From the IMG/VR virus record IMGVR_UViG_3300032144_000001, positions 73,293-124,999 of that record: a DNA stretch of 51,707 nucleotides; one strand, written 5' to 3'. The translations under genes were made by a program, and so were the position numbers. The DNA is from a virus. The notes below the pieces were generated by a model. It was not told where the DNA came from, searched no databases, and saw nothing but the letters and a program-made list of their open reading frames with translations. How positions within the stretch are numbered: position 1 is the first letter of the stretch; every line of letters starts with the position of its first letter. Positions 1 to 10,455 of the stretch are shown piece after piece.

Positions 1-3000
1 AGTACATTCTTTAATGTTAAGGGTGAAAGAACTCAAACTTATATAGGAACTAATCCAGTTAGCGATCTTCATGATCACTTATCCCAAATTGATAATATCA
101 GTCAGTTAGCCGGTACTCCATATGAATATTTACTTTCAGATACTTTCTCACAAGGATCAGTTATCTTAGGTAAGATATTTAATCTTGAAACAGGTAATAG
201 AATTAAAGGTGGTGAACTTTTAATGAAACCCGGATATGCTGATGGTACAGTAAATCTTGAAAATGGTAAAAAGAAACAATCTGGTAAATTAACATATAAA
301 GAAAGAATTATTCAGGAAACTAACCTGAATTTAGCAGGATATTATTACAATCTTGTACCTGGAGATTCATCCCTTGAATGGATGGTTTATATGGGAAATC
401 AAATAACTCCTGATTCCTTATTGTCTGGATGGAAAAGAGTTAATGACATTTTTAAAGATTATTTTATTTCTGAATTAAATCTTTCCAGAGAAGAAAGATC
501 TATAAATGAAAAGAAAGGTAGAAAAACAACTGACCTTCGTTTTCTTAAACCTATACTTGGAGCAGAATTACATAACCAAATAATTAAAGAAAAAGGTACT
601 CCTGAAGAGGTGTACACAAAATATCAATCTAAAATTGATAAAGCAGTTCAGTCATTTATAGAGCAAGAATCTAATAAGTTCAGGGACTTACTTGAGAAAT
701 ATGAGATTCTTACAAAAACCCCTGAAGGAAACTTTATTACTGAGAATATATCCTTCAATAAGGGTGAAAGCATGAAAGAGGATACCTTAAAAAGACAATT
801 AAATACTCTTTCTGCTAACTTTGCTATAAACAATATAGAACTTCATAAGCTTATATATTCAGATCCTTATCAGTATTCTGATGAATTAAAACGTATTAAG
901 AATGCTAATTCACCTAGACAATCACTTATTCATAACTCCCCAGAGTTCAATATGTCTCTTAATGAAGTGTGGAATAAAGGATATAATAAAGAAGATATAG
1001 GTTATACTGACTTTACAAGAGATTATTTTAAAACAATCACAGCATCAGATGTTACTGGAACCTCAGATTTGAAGGATTATGGTACATTTGATGAAACTGA
1101 TGGTGGCGGTATAATTAGTCTAAAAGCTCACAGATGGTTAAGAATTAAGGCTGGTGAATGGTCTTCTGAAGAAGAAAAGCAGTATAAATATGATATTGCT
1201 TACGAGAAAAGAGATAAAAATAAGGAACTTTCAAAAGAAGAAAAGAAACTTTTAGAGCAACCTAATCCTTCTGTAAAAAGTACTTACACTCCTTTGAAGC
1301 CTATTGTATTTGGTAATAAGGCTAACGGAAAACCTTATAATGATATAGATTTGGATAAATTCGCACTTTATCCATTATCTTATAGAATTATGAAGGAAAT
1401 TAATCCTAGTTCTAATGCAATAAAACTTTATAATAAAATGCAGAGAGAAGATATTGATTATCTTGTATTTGCATCTGGTAGAAAAGTAGGTTCTGAAGGA
1501 ACTAATTCTCTTTATAATCAAGATGGATCATTTAATCAATTACCTTTCAACTATAAGATTAATATTCCTCATAATATCATAGCTATTCAATCTGAAGTTC
1601 CTTCCAAAGATGAGCCATTAGTAACAAGAGGTAGTCAGATTACTAAGCTTGTTACTCTGGATTTCATGAACGCTGGAGTACCTATTGATTATAAAGAAGG
1701 ATTTGAAGCTTGGAATAAATTAACCGAAGATCAAAAGCAAAAATCTTCTCCTCTATATAAGGAAATTAAACATAATCAAGAAGTTCTAGAGCAACTTATT
1801 GAGCAAGGTTATCAACTTTTACTTAATAAATTAGGTATAGAACAAACTCCTGATGGAGGTTTCCAAATCACAGATTTCACTAAAGCCGCTGAAACACTAA
1901 GAGAAGAAATCTTCAAGAGAGAAGTAAATGATAATGTAGTAGATTCATTAACATCCTTTTTGAATGGATCAGTTATTCTTGAAGCTACTCCTGCTTATCA
2001 GCAAGTCAGAAATATACTTTATTCTATAGCTGATAAAAACGTTATTTCTGCTAAGATTTCAGGTGGTCAAAAGGTACAAATTCCTTCTACGTTATTTGAA
2101 TCAGTAAGACCTGCTGGTAAAAATGGTATATTCCAATCAGATGTTCTTGATTTTTATCAAGATGAAGATGGTAAAAGAGTATGTGAAATAATGGTAGGTA
2201 GATGGTTTGATTCTAGTCTTTCAGATGATAAACTGTTAAATTACTTAAATAATACTAAAGAAGGACAAAAAATCCTTTCTGGTGTAGCTTATAGAATTCC
2301 TACTCAGAAGCAGAACTCTATTGATGCTTTTAAAATTAAACAGTTCTTACCAAGAGAATTTGGTGATTCTGTAGTAATTCCTTCTGCACTTGTTAAGAAA
2401 GTAGGTTCTGACTTTGATATAGATAAGCTTTATATCTACTTTAAGAATATATATCAAAATCTTAAAGGTGAACCTAAATTAGTTCCTTTTGTAGGATATG
2501 GTCAACAAGCTAAAGATAAGCTTGCTAAAATGTACGAAGAAGGAGCTTTCTTAAATGAAGAACAGAGAAAGATTATAAATAATTGGGTTTCTGCTAGAAA
2601 ACAAGAAGATAAAGATGATTCTGCAAACAAATTAGCTGTAGCTATATTTGGTGAGGGTTCGTATGAACAAGAAGTCATTGATGATTTTTTAGATGCTAAG
2701 AATAGTAAGGATATTCAGAATAGGATTATAGACAGAGTGTACAAACAATCTCTAGAAAATGAATATATTCAGTCTTTGGAAAATCTTATATCTAATCCTT
2801 TAAATTTTGAAAACCTTATTAAACCTAACTCTGCTGATCAATTAAAAGGATTAGCTAAAGATATTACTAAAGCCATTGGAAGAGAAGAATTTGATTATTC
2901 TTCTACTGAAAATATGTTAAGTAAGACATTTATGTCCTCTTTGAGACAAGCTTTCGTATCTGGTAAATATGCTATTGGTATTGCTGCTGTTAATCAGACT

Positions 3001-4992
3001 AACCATTCTTTGAACCAGAGACAACCTATCTATATTGACTCTGAGAGATTTAATAAGATTACCCCTGAAGATCTAGATTGGCTCACTGGAGGAACTTTAA
3101 ATAAGAAGGATATAGCTATTAAATTCAAAGATTTCAATAGAATTGAAATTGATGGTAAAATGGTAGCTTCTTTATCAATGGTTAAGAATGCTGCTGGAGA
3201 GAATATATCTGATATCATAGGTCAATTCATTGATGGATATGTAGATATTTCAAAAGGTCCTTGGATTATGGAATTAGGTGCTACTCCAAATGTAGCTTCT
3301 ACATGGTTATTTTTAACTAAAATAGGTGTTCCTATTGAAACAGTGGCTTATTTCATGAATCAGCCTATCATTAGAGACTACCTAACTAAAGTTGAAAATG
3401 CTGGTTATTCATGGTTATTTATTGATGATTTTGTAGATGAAGTTAAAAAATCTTCTAAATATAATGTTGATAAATCTGAAATCAATAAAGTAAAGTTAAT
3501 TCCTTCTAACCTCAAATCAACTGTAGGTAAGGATAAATTTACTCCTAAAGAAAAAGCAGAACAACAATTTATACTGACAGAATTTCTGAAATATGCCAAA
3601 ATGGCAAATCATATGTTCCTTGTAACACAAGGTTCTAATTGGGATACTGCTACATTTAATGATCCTTTCTTAGTATTTAAGAAACTTAAACAGCTTGAAA
3701 AAGCTCAATCTAGTATTATTTCTTCTGTAACTGATCTAATAAATAATTCATTTATTAGAAAACTTATGGATAAAGTATATGATACTAGAGATGCTTTATC
3801 TACTGTTCTAATATCTGATCTTCCAAATACAAGAGAGGTGCTTGAGAAAGTTCTTACTCCTTATGTAGATTTAACAGATAGAGAATTTGTTAAAATAGCT
3901 AGAAAAGCTGTAAATGACCTATTTGATTGGGCTGTTCAAAATGATAGAAAACTTAATACTCAAGTAACTAATATTTTACTTTCTGATGAAAATGCAGCTT
4001 CTGAGATTAATGACTTTGTAGTATCTGTAAGAAGAAATCCTTCTCATCCTTTATTTAATAATCAAGTTGTTAAACTTATAACTCCTCATTTTGACTCTTT
4101 ACCTAATAAGGTAAATAACATTAAGATTAAGAATAAGGACAATAAGGTATATGATCAGAATCAAATGATTTATGCTTTTAATGAACTGAGAGAATACTTA
4201 AAAGGAGAAAATAATCCTTTATACGGATCTTTAGTAAGATTAGCTGTATTACAATCAGGTCTTTCTAACTCACCAATATCATTTACTTCGTTATTACCAT
4301 ATGATGATTTTAAAGAAATTTATAATAAAACCTTGTTAGAATTAGAAAATAGTGCTAACTTGGAAGATTTCTATAAATTGAACGTTTTTGAGAGAAATAA
4401 CTGGAATGATGATGATTTAGTTCCTACCAGAAAAGCTAGATGGAAAAAGAGCAAATCTGGAGAATGGAGTTATAATAACAATATGAAATTTTATGTTAAT
4501 AAAGTAAGTTCCGCAATCAGAGAAAATAAAATTCCTCAACTTGTTAAAATTAATAATAAATCCAGAGAAGCTGAGAATGATGTTATTGTGTATACTTGGG
4601 AGGAGGGAACTAAAGCTCAAAAAGATGCTAAAAAGAAAATAGGTGATTATTCTTATATTAAGAAAGGTTTATTTAAGAAAATGTATAGAGGAGGTCAACC
4701 TTATACGAATTCATATACGATAACAGATAAAGAGACTGGAGAAAATAAGATAATAACTGAGTATATTTATAAAATGATAAATGCTTGGGGAGATTCTCAT
4801 GTTTCTGATGGTGTGTATTACGGAGCAAATGAGTTCTATTCTACACCAAGAGAATCAGTTATTGACAATGGATTCATAAAGGTTGAAAATGAACAATCTG
4901 ATGAATCTATTCTTACATACTTTGATAAACCTGTAAAACAGACTATTTCTGATACAAAAGTTGATAATTCACAAAACCAAATTCCTTGCTAA
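1..4992 (+). CDS. Virion-packaged RNA polymerase of crAss-like phage (5' truncated by window edge)
   Basis: The frame is open from base 1, so the ATG at 223 is internal and at least 1663 codons are visible. The key motif is VGSDFDIDKLY, with the DFDID loop at 2410-2424 (residues 804-808 of the visible chain). In crAss-like phages such as phi14:2 (gp66) this triple-Asp loop binds the catalytic Mg2+ of a virion RNA polymerase related to YonO and eukaryotic RdRPs. It is injected with the DNA and transcribes early genes. The rest is Lys/Glu/Asn-rich with no other domain I can name. The stop overlaps the next start as TAATG, and a second giant protein follows, as expected for cargo genes. The motif and protein size are seen; the function is inferred from the family. 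Confidence 0.82.
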   Translation, partial: STFFNVKGERTQTYIGTNPVSDLHDHLSQIDNISQLAGTPYEYLLSDTFSQGSVILGKIFNLETGNRIKGGELLMKPGYADGTVNLENGKKKQSGKLTYKERIIQETNLNLAGYYYNLVPGDSSLEWMVYMGNQITPDSLLSGWKRVNDIFKDYFISELNLSREERSINEKKGRKTTDLRFLKPILGAELHNQIIKEKGTPEEVYTKYQSKIDKAVQSFIEQESNKFRDLLEKYEILTKTPEGNFITENISFNKGESMKEDTLKRQLNTLSANFAINNIELHKLIYSDPYQYSDELKRIKNANSPRQSLIHNSPEFNMSLNEVWNKGYNKEDIGYTDFTRDYFKTITASDVTGTSDLKDYGTFDETDGGGIISLKAHRWLRIKAGEWSSEEEKQYKYDIAYEKRDKNKELSKEEKKLLEQPNPSVKSTYTPLKPIVFGNKANGKPYNDIDLDKFALYPLSYRIMKEINPSSNAIKLYNKMQREDIDYLVFASGRKVGSEGTNSLYNQDGSFNQLPFNYKINIPHNIIAIQSEVPSKDEPLVTRGSQITKLVTLDFMNAGVPIDYKEGFEAWNKLTEDQKQKSSPLYKEIKHNQEVLEQLIEQGYQLLLNKLGIEQTPDGGFQITDFTKAAETLREEIFKREVNDNVVDSLTSFLNGSVILEATPAYQQVRNILYSIADKNVISAKISGGQKVQIPSTLFESVRPAGKNGIFQSDVLDFYQDEDGKRVCEIMVGRWFDSSLSDDKLLNYLNNTKEGQKILSGVAYRIPTQKQNSIDAFKIKQFLPREFGDSVVIPSALVKKVGSDFDIDKLYIYFKNIYQNLKGEPKLVPFVGYGQQAKDKLAKMYEEGAFLNEEQRKIINNWVSARKQEDKDDSANKLAVAIFGEGSYEQEVIDDFLDAKNSKDIQNRIIDRVYKQSLENEYIQSLENLISNPLNFENLIKPNSADQLKGLAKDITKAIGREEFDYSSTENMLSKTFMSSLRQAFVSGKYAIGIAAVNQTNHSLNQRQPIYIDSERFNKITPEDLDWLTGGTLNKKDIAIKFKDFNRIEIDGKMVASLSMVKNAAGENISDIIGQFIDGYVDISKGPWIMELGATPNVASTWLFLTKIGVPIETVAYFMNQPIIRDYLTKVENAGYSWLFIDDFVDEVKKSSKYNVDKSEINKVKLIPSNLKSTVGKDKFTPKEKAEQQFILTEFLKYAKMANHMFLVTQGSNWDTATFNDPFLVFKKLKQLEKAQSSIISSVTDLINNSFIRKLMDKVYDTRDALSTVLISDLPNTREVLEKVLTPYVDLTDREFVKIARKAVNDLFDWAVQNDRKLNTQVTNILLSDENAASEINDFVVSVRRNPSHPLFNNQVVKLITPHFDSLPNKVNNIKIKNKDNKVYDQNQMIYAFNELREYLKGENNPLYGSLVRLAVLQSGLSNSPISFTSLLPYDDFKEIYNKTLLELENSANLEDFYKLNVFERNNWNDDDLVPTRKARWKKSKSGEWSYNNNMKFYVNKVSSAIRENKIPQLVKINNKSREAENDVIVYTWEEGTKAQKDAKKKIGDYSYIKKGLFKKMYRGGQPYTNSYTITDKETGENKIITEYIYKMINAWGDSHVSDGVYYGANEFYSTPRESVIDNGFIKVENEQSDESILTYFDKPVKQTISDTKVDNSQNQIPC

Positions 4993-7900
4993 TGGCTAAC
5001 TGTAAACTAGACTATATTGAAAATCAATCATTTAGTGATACTGAGAAGCAACGTCTTGTAAGTATCCATAAGTCGATTTTTGATAGAGCTAAGGCTTCTA
5101 AAGCTTTTAGAAATTTCAATGATAAATTGTTTACTCTGAAGAACAATTACCCTAGTGCTACTCAATTTGTATATAATACAAATAATGAGTATAATGCACC
5201 TATTACAAGGATAGATACTTCTGCTCCTGGTCAACATTATCTGAACGTTAATGTTTTACCTTTAGCTGAAGAGATACAAGGTGAACTTTTTCAGGTTGAA
5301 AATATACCTGTATCAGTAGCCTCTAAAGAAACTTTAGATAGAGTTAAAGAAGCTCTCGTAAAAATGAAAGTTTCTTTGCAAGATTTATCAGAATACGCTA
5401 AAAAGGATAAACTTGATACTAAAACTATTAATGGTTTAGCTGACCTTTCTAGGGGTATTATAGCTATTGCTGATGGAAAAGAAAGTGTAGCTCTTACTGA
5501 AGAAATGGTTCATATAGCTACTCAGATTATTGAACAAACTAATCCTAAAATGATTACTGAAATGATCTCTAAGATAGATCGTTTCAATATATATAAAAAA
5601 GTTTATCAGGAATATAAGGATATTTACACTTTACCTAATGGTAAACCTGATATTAGGAAGATTAAAAAAGAAGCTGTAGATAAACTTATAGCTGAATTAA
5701 TAGTCAATAATGGACAAGAATTTGAGCAATATCCTGAATTAAGAGAAGAAACAAACAGATCGCTAGTTCGTAAATGGTGGACTTCTATACTTGACTTCAT
5801 TAAAGGATTATATAGGGAGTCCAATATCTATATCTTTGATGAAGCTGCTAAGCAAATAATTGAAGGTGAAATAGGTACTGTTGAGGAAATGGTTGGAGAA
5901 GGTGTACTTTTCCAATTATCAGATAAACAGAAGGAAATTCAGGAAAGAATTAAACTTACTTCTGAAAGAGTAGAAAAAGTACAATCTAATGAAAAAGTAG
6001 ATCCTATTCTGCTAGATAGTGAAGAAGCTAATAATTTCTATCGTATTAAGGATGATCAGGGAAATTGGACTAAAATTACCAGAAGGGTAACTGATAGGGT
6101 TAAGAACTGGTATAAAGAAAGATTCCCAGGCAAAGTATTCTCTAAATCGGAGCAAGAATTCAATGAACTTAAAAGACAATATGGAGTTCAAGGTCACCAG
6201 GACTTAGAAGAAATTCATTCCAGGTTCTATAATACTGATGGTACTAAGAGGGAAAACCCCTTAGAGAAGCCTAAAAAGTTCAATTTACCATCTCAGGATA
6301 TGTATGATAAACTTGAGAAATGGTATACTGGATATATTAAATCTCTTCCTAAAGATACTTTAGTATTCTCAGAAGTTATTATTTATGATGAAAAGCAGAA
6401 AGAAGCTGGTACGATAGACTTTCTAGCTGTAGAACCTTCTGGTAAAACTCATATTCTTGACTGGAAGTTTATGAATGTTTCTGCTGATCAAGAAGATGTA
6501 GCTTGGTATAAACAAGGTGCTTATAATCTCCAGATAGGTAGATATAAGGATATTCTTAGGGATAATTATGGAGTTAAGGAATTTGGTCAATTAAGAGCAA
6601 TTCCTATCATAATGAAATTTGAGTTTAAAAAGGATAAATCCCCTCAAATTAAAGGTATTGCTATTGGGAGCCTAGATACCTCAAAAATACAAGATCTCAC
6701 TCTATTACCAGTTGCTGAAGAGTCAGAATCTACAGGATATGAAGCTTTGGACAATATTATAGGTAAACTTAATGCTCATTTAAAACAAGTTGCGAAGGAG
6801 AAAGTTACTTCTGAAGAAGAAAGAGAGTTTAAGTATGAACGAATGAGTATTATTAGTAAAGCCGTAAGGTTAGCACATATAACTCAAAATGTAGTACCTC
6901 TTATTGATGTTATTGAAGTAATGAGAAAAGAAGGAGATCGTATTTTAGGTGAATATACTACTACTTATAAAGATAGACCTGCTTCTTCTGAGGATAATAC
7001 AGATTCAGAATTATCTGATTTCTCTGAGGAAATGAATGACTATATAAGTCTATCTAGAGGATTTGAAGAAATTAGTGATGATCTTGGAGATTTAATATAT
7101 TCAGAAGGTCTTAAAGAAGAAGGATTAACCGAAAAAGAAATTACGCTTAGAAAAGGATTTTTAGATAAATTAAACACGGAATCTACTCAGTTACGAAAAC
7201 TAAGGAAGAAAATACAGGAATCTTCAGAAGCATTTGCAGATAAACATATAGGTGAAAGAAATCTTGTAGTAAGTCTTCTTAAACCAGAAAAGATAGTTAA
7301 AGGTTTGGGATCTACATTTAGAGGAGTTTCAGAATTTGGGTTAAAAGCTGTTGATATTTTGGTAAAACTAGCTAGGTCTGCTCAAAATAAAGCTTCTGAA
7401 TCTGCACTGAAAGAAATTCAAGAACTTATATCTATACGAGAAAAGTTATCAAAAAGAGGCAATATTAAAGAGTTAGCTAAAAGGGTATACGAAAAAGATG
7501 AGAAAGGTAATATAGTAAATAGAATAATTCGTCAATATCAGGTTAAGTTCTTTGAAGAAGTGGATAAGAAAGCCAAAGAAGGTGGAGATTTAAAATGGCT
7601 AAAGGACAATATTAATATAGAAGAGTATAAAAAAGAAGCTCAAGAAAAGATAAATAATAGAATTAAACAAATTAAACAAACTCCATATCCGGGATCTGAT
7701 TCAGAAGTAGCTGACAGAGTAGAGGAAGAGATTCTAAAAACAAAAAGGTTATATGATATTACAAGACCAGATTTTATAGGATGGAATAATTATATAATTA
7801 AGAGACATCCTCTTGAAAAATGGGAATCTGAAGAATACAAATCTATTAAAAATGATTCAGATTTAATGGATTTGTACAAATTTATTGTTAAATATAATAA

Positions 7901-10037
7901 TAAGGCCAAGGATATAGGCTATATAGCTAATAATATCTCATCTAAAACATTCTTACCTTTTGTTAGAAAATCTATGGCTGAGTCCCTATCTTGGGATTTT
8001 GGATTGTCTGTTATTAATAATTTTAATGAAAGTTTAAAATTAACAGCAGGGGATACAGGTTACGGATCTGTAAACGAAATTACAGGAGAATTAGAAAATA
8101 GTATACCAAAATACTATACATATGATTTTACTAAAAAAGATGGAGTAAATGACTATTCTGAAGTAAGTGATGAACTGTTTAAGAATTTAATCCTATATAT
8201 TCAGCAGGTAGAAAAATATAAATATATGACCGAAATAGAAGGTCAATTGAAACTTGTAAAAACAGTTGAAGAGTTTAAAGGACATTTAAATACAGACAGA
8301 TCTGGAAATGTAATTAGAGACTCTGCTGGAAATGTAGAAATACAAGGAAAAGGAGTACATGGAGGTAATTCTGAGAATACTAAAATGTTTGATGATTTCA
8401 TGAGAGTTTTGGTTTATGATCAGAAATATGTATTAACTGATACAGATACTCCTTTAAATTTTGGTAAAATAACAGAATTTGTTAAGAAATCTATAAATAA
8501 AATAACAGGTAAGGAAGTATTTAAACCAGAAGAAAATCCTACACCCACTTCTTTATTTAAGTCAATGGATGCTATGAACAGAGCATTTCAGTTAAAAACA
8601 TTAGGTTTTGATATCGTATCTGGAGCAGTTAACTTATTTGGTAGTAATATTCAAATAGCAACACAGGCTGGAAATTACTTTAAAGCTAGAGAATTTGCTA
8701 AAAATGAAGCTAAATTAATTGCACAAAAGTTTAAGAATGAAGAAGAAAAAGAGATTTTTATCCAACTCATTAATACATTTATGCCTTTAAAAGAAGATCC
8801 TGCTTATAAGTTATATAAAGAAGCCGGAATGACTGTTTTAACGAGGCAGAATTTAGGAGACATTCTTATGACATTTATGAGAGAGGGTGAACTTTTAGTA
8901 GAAAAAGCTGCCTTTTTGTCACTATTGGATAATGGTATGATTATAGATGGTAAAATAGTTAATATTAGAGAGTATGTAAAGTCTAAATATAGAGGTCAAA
9001 GAATAAATTCCTCTGATTTCAGAAGAATAAACCCATTGATTGAAAAGGAAGTAGAAGAGCTTAAAAACACACAATCTATAAGTAAAACTAGAAAATTAAT
9101 AGATGGTAAGTTAGTAATTCCAGGATTAGATTTAACGAATAGACAAGAATTACAAAGATTAACCAATTTATCAAGAAATATAGCATCTAAAGCCACTGGT
9201 TCCCTAACTAAGGAGAATTTGAATAGAATGTCTATGTCTATATGGACTAAATCTATGATGGTATTTAAAAATTGGATTGCACCTCTTGCATTTACTAGAT
9301 TTGATGAATTTAGAAAAGTAGCGGATGATTTTACAGTTGTAGTAGGGGAAGATGGAACTACTACTGGTGAGAAATATGATATTGGTAGATTAAGGCTTTT
9401 GGGTTATGTTTTAACCTTTAATATATTTAAAGGTACGCAAAACCTCATAAATATCATGAAATTGACTGAAAAGGGTATTCAGGAATTGGATATAATGTTT
9501 GAAGACTTTAAAGCTAAATATGAGCTTCAAACTGGTGAGAAATTGAATATAACCAGAGAAGATTTTATAGATCTGATAAGAACTAATCTTCGCAATCAAT
9601 TAAAAGAACTAGCTATACTAGCTGGATTAATGGGAACAATGTTATCTCTAGGATTTATAGCTCCTGATGATGACGAGGACAAGGCAGCTAAGAATGCTCA
9701 TAGATATGCTTTAAAAGTGGTAGATAAGTTTGTTTCTGAACTATCCTTCTTCTACAATCCTGATGAGTTAAGAAGTATTCTTACAGGAGGTATATTCCCT
9801 GCTCTAGGATTAGTTAATGATTTTGAACGATTTATGCATAATTTCTGGCTTGAAATTACAGGATTGGATTATAACTCAGAAACTTCCTATGATGAGGTTA
9901 GAAAAAAGGCACAACCTATAAAGTATGCAATGCGAATGTTTCCTATATCAAAACAATTAGTTACTTATTTATCTATAATGAGCGACAGCTTCGCAAAAGA
10001 TTTTGACGTAACTATACCTAAAGAATCTAATCGTTAA
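4992..10037 (+). CDS. Giant probable virion cargo protein with PD-(D/E)XK nuclease domain
   Basis: 1681 residues. The ATG at 4992 is chosen over an upstream TTG because it gives a TAATG overlap with the RNA polymerase stop. A RecB-like PD-(D/E)XK core is visible: E461 in SEVIIYDE, D476 in GTIDFLAVE, and D490-W-K492 in HILDWKF. Further upstream, LTEEMVHI (E170, E171, H174) resembles a zincin helix with the first His replaced, so protease activity is doubtful. The middle is highly charged and probably coiled coil. Near the C-terminus a hydrophobic stretch (LAILAGLMGTMLSLGFIA) could be a membrane segment. By analogy with other Crassvirales it is probably packaged and ejected together with the polymerase. 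The nuclease could act on host DNA or in genome processing; this is inference. Confidence 0.65.
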   Translation: MANCKLDYIENQSFSDTEKQRLVSIHKSIFDRAKASKAFRNFNDKLFTLKNNYPSATQFVYNTNNEYNAPITRIDTSAPGQHYLNVNVLPLAEEIQGELFQVENIPVSVASKETLDRVKEALVKMKVSLQDLSEYAKKDKLDTKTINGLADLSRGIIAIADGKESVALTEEMVHIATQIIEQTNPKMITEMISKIDRFNIYKKVYQEYKDIYTLPNGKPDIRKIKKEAVDKLIAELIVNNGQEFEQYPELREETNRSLVRKWWTSILDFIKGLYRESNIYIFDEAAKQIIEGEIGTVEEMVGEGVLFQLSDKQKEIQERIKLTSERVEKVQSNEKVDPILLDSEEANNFYRIKDDQGNWTKITRRVTDRVKNWYKERFPGKVFSKSEQEFNELKRQYGVQGHQDLEEIHSRFYNTDGTKRENPLEKPKKFNLPSQDMYDKLEKWYTGYIKSLPKDTLVFSEVIIYDEKQKEAGTIDFLAVEPSGKTHILDWKFMNVSADQEDVAWYKQGAYNLQIGRYKDILRDNYGVKEFGQLRAIPIIMKFEFKKDKSPQIKGIAIGSLDTSKIQDLTLLPVAEESESTGYEALDNIIGKLNAHLKQVAKEKVTSEEEREFKYERMSIISKAVRLAHITQNVVPLIDVIEVMRKEGDRILGEYTTTYKDRPASSEDNTDSELSDFSEEMNDYISLSRGFEEISDDLGDLIYSEGLKEEGLTEKEITLRKGFLDKLNTESTQLRKLRKKIQESSEAFADKHIGERNLVVSLLKPEKIVKGLGSTFRGVSEFGLKAVDILVKLARSAQNKASESALKEIQELISIREKLSKRGNIKELAKRVYEKDEKGNIVNRIIRQYQVKFFEEVDKKAKEGGDLKWLKDNINIEEYKKEAQEKINNRIKQIKQTPYPGSDSEVADRVEEEILKTKRLYDITRPDFIGWNNYIIKRHPLEKWESEEYKSIKNDSDLMDLYKFIVKYNNKAKDIGYIANNISSKTFLPFVRKSMAESLSWDFGLSVINNFNESLKLTAGDTGYGSVNEITGELENSIPKYYTYDFTKKDGVNDYSEVSDELFKNLILYIQQVEKYKYMTEIEGQLKLVKTVEEFKGHLNTDRSGNVIRDSAGNVEIQGKGVHGGNSENTKMFDDFMRVLVYDQKYVLTDTDTPLNFGKITEFVKKSINKITGKEVFKPEENPTPTSLFKSMDAMNRAFQLKTLGFDIVSGAVNLFGSNIQIATQAGNYFKAREFAKNEAKLIAQKFKNEEEKEIFIQLINTFMPLKEDPAYKLYKEAGMTVLTRQNLGDILMTFMREGELLVEKAAFLSLLDNGMIIDGKIVNIREYVKSKYRGQRINSSDFRRINPLIEKEVEELKNTQSISKTRKLIDGKLVIPGLDLTNRQELQRLTNLSRNIASKATGSLTKENLNRMSMSIWTKSMMVFKNWIAPLAFTRFDEFRKVADDFTVVVGEDGTTTGEKYDIGRLRLLGYVLTFNIFKGTQNLINIMKLTEKGIQELDIMFEDFKAKYELQTGEKLNITREDFIDLIRTNLRNQLKELAILAGLMGTMLSLGFIAPDDDEDKAAKNAHRYALKVVDKFVSELSFFYNPDELRSILTGGIFPALGLVNDFERFMHNFWLEITGLDYNSETSYDEVRKKAQPIKYAMRMFPISKQLVTYLSIMSDSFAKDFDVTIPKESNR

Positions 10038-10072
10038 TAGCTATATTAAGTAGCAAATTTATTCGAAAATGC

Positions 10073-10101
10073 TTGTTTTTGTCATAAAAAATGTATATTT
10101 G
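10073..10101 (+). promoter_or_regulatory. Bacteroidota-type promoter before fibre cluster
   Basis: A TTG (10073-10075) is followed after 18 bp by TATATTTG (10094-10101), a full match to the -7 box TAnnTTTG used by Bacteroidota sigma factor. The ATG of the first tail gene lies 15 bp downstream, in the only sizeable gap (79 bp) between the cargo genes and the fibre genes. The -33 element is one base short of TTTG and its spacing is slightly short. Confidence 0.55.
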
Positions 10102-10116
10102 TAATTTAATAAGAAT

Positions 10117-10455
10117 ATGAGAGTAGCTGAAATTTGTCCGAATTGTGCAACATATATCAATGCGGCATGTATTATATATAATGGTGATTATCTGAAAGCA
10201 ATAAATGCTTCCCCATTAGATTCATTGGATATTATTCTTGAATCAATTAATGATTCATTTGGAGCTATACCTGGAAGTGGTGTTCCTACAAATATTCCAT
10301 CTTTTTATGGTCAATTTTATATTGATAGTGGAACATCTCTATATATAGGATTATCCGATACAATCCCAAATTGGGGATTTGTTGGTACAATAGTTACTAC
10401 GACTACTACAACTAGTACATCAAGTACTACTACAACAACTACTACAACACCTTAA
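10117..10455 (+). CDS. Small virion anchor protein with poly-Thr C-terminal tail
   Basis: 112 residues. The N-terminal ~45 residues (CPNCATYINAACIIYNG, then DSLDIILESIND) match the start of the following fibre gene (CNDTGCPVILSSECVFYEG, DSLEIALQKIEE): three similarly placed Cys and a shared helix. The C-terminal 20 residues are almost all Thr with a few Ser and a final Pro, encoded at 10396-10452 by an ACT/ACA triplet repeat. I infer a tail-attached protein that shares its docking domain with the long fibre but ends in a low-complexity tail. It is translationally coupled (TAATG) to the next gene. No enzymatic motif is visible. Confidence 0.6.
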   Translation: MRVAEICPNCATYINAACIIYNGDYLKAINASPLDSLDIILESINDSFGAIPGSGVPTNIPSFYGQFYIDSGTSLYIGLSDTIPNWGFVGTIVTTTTTTSTSSTTTTTTTTP

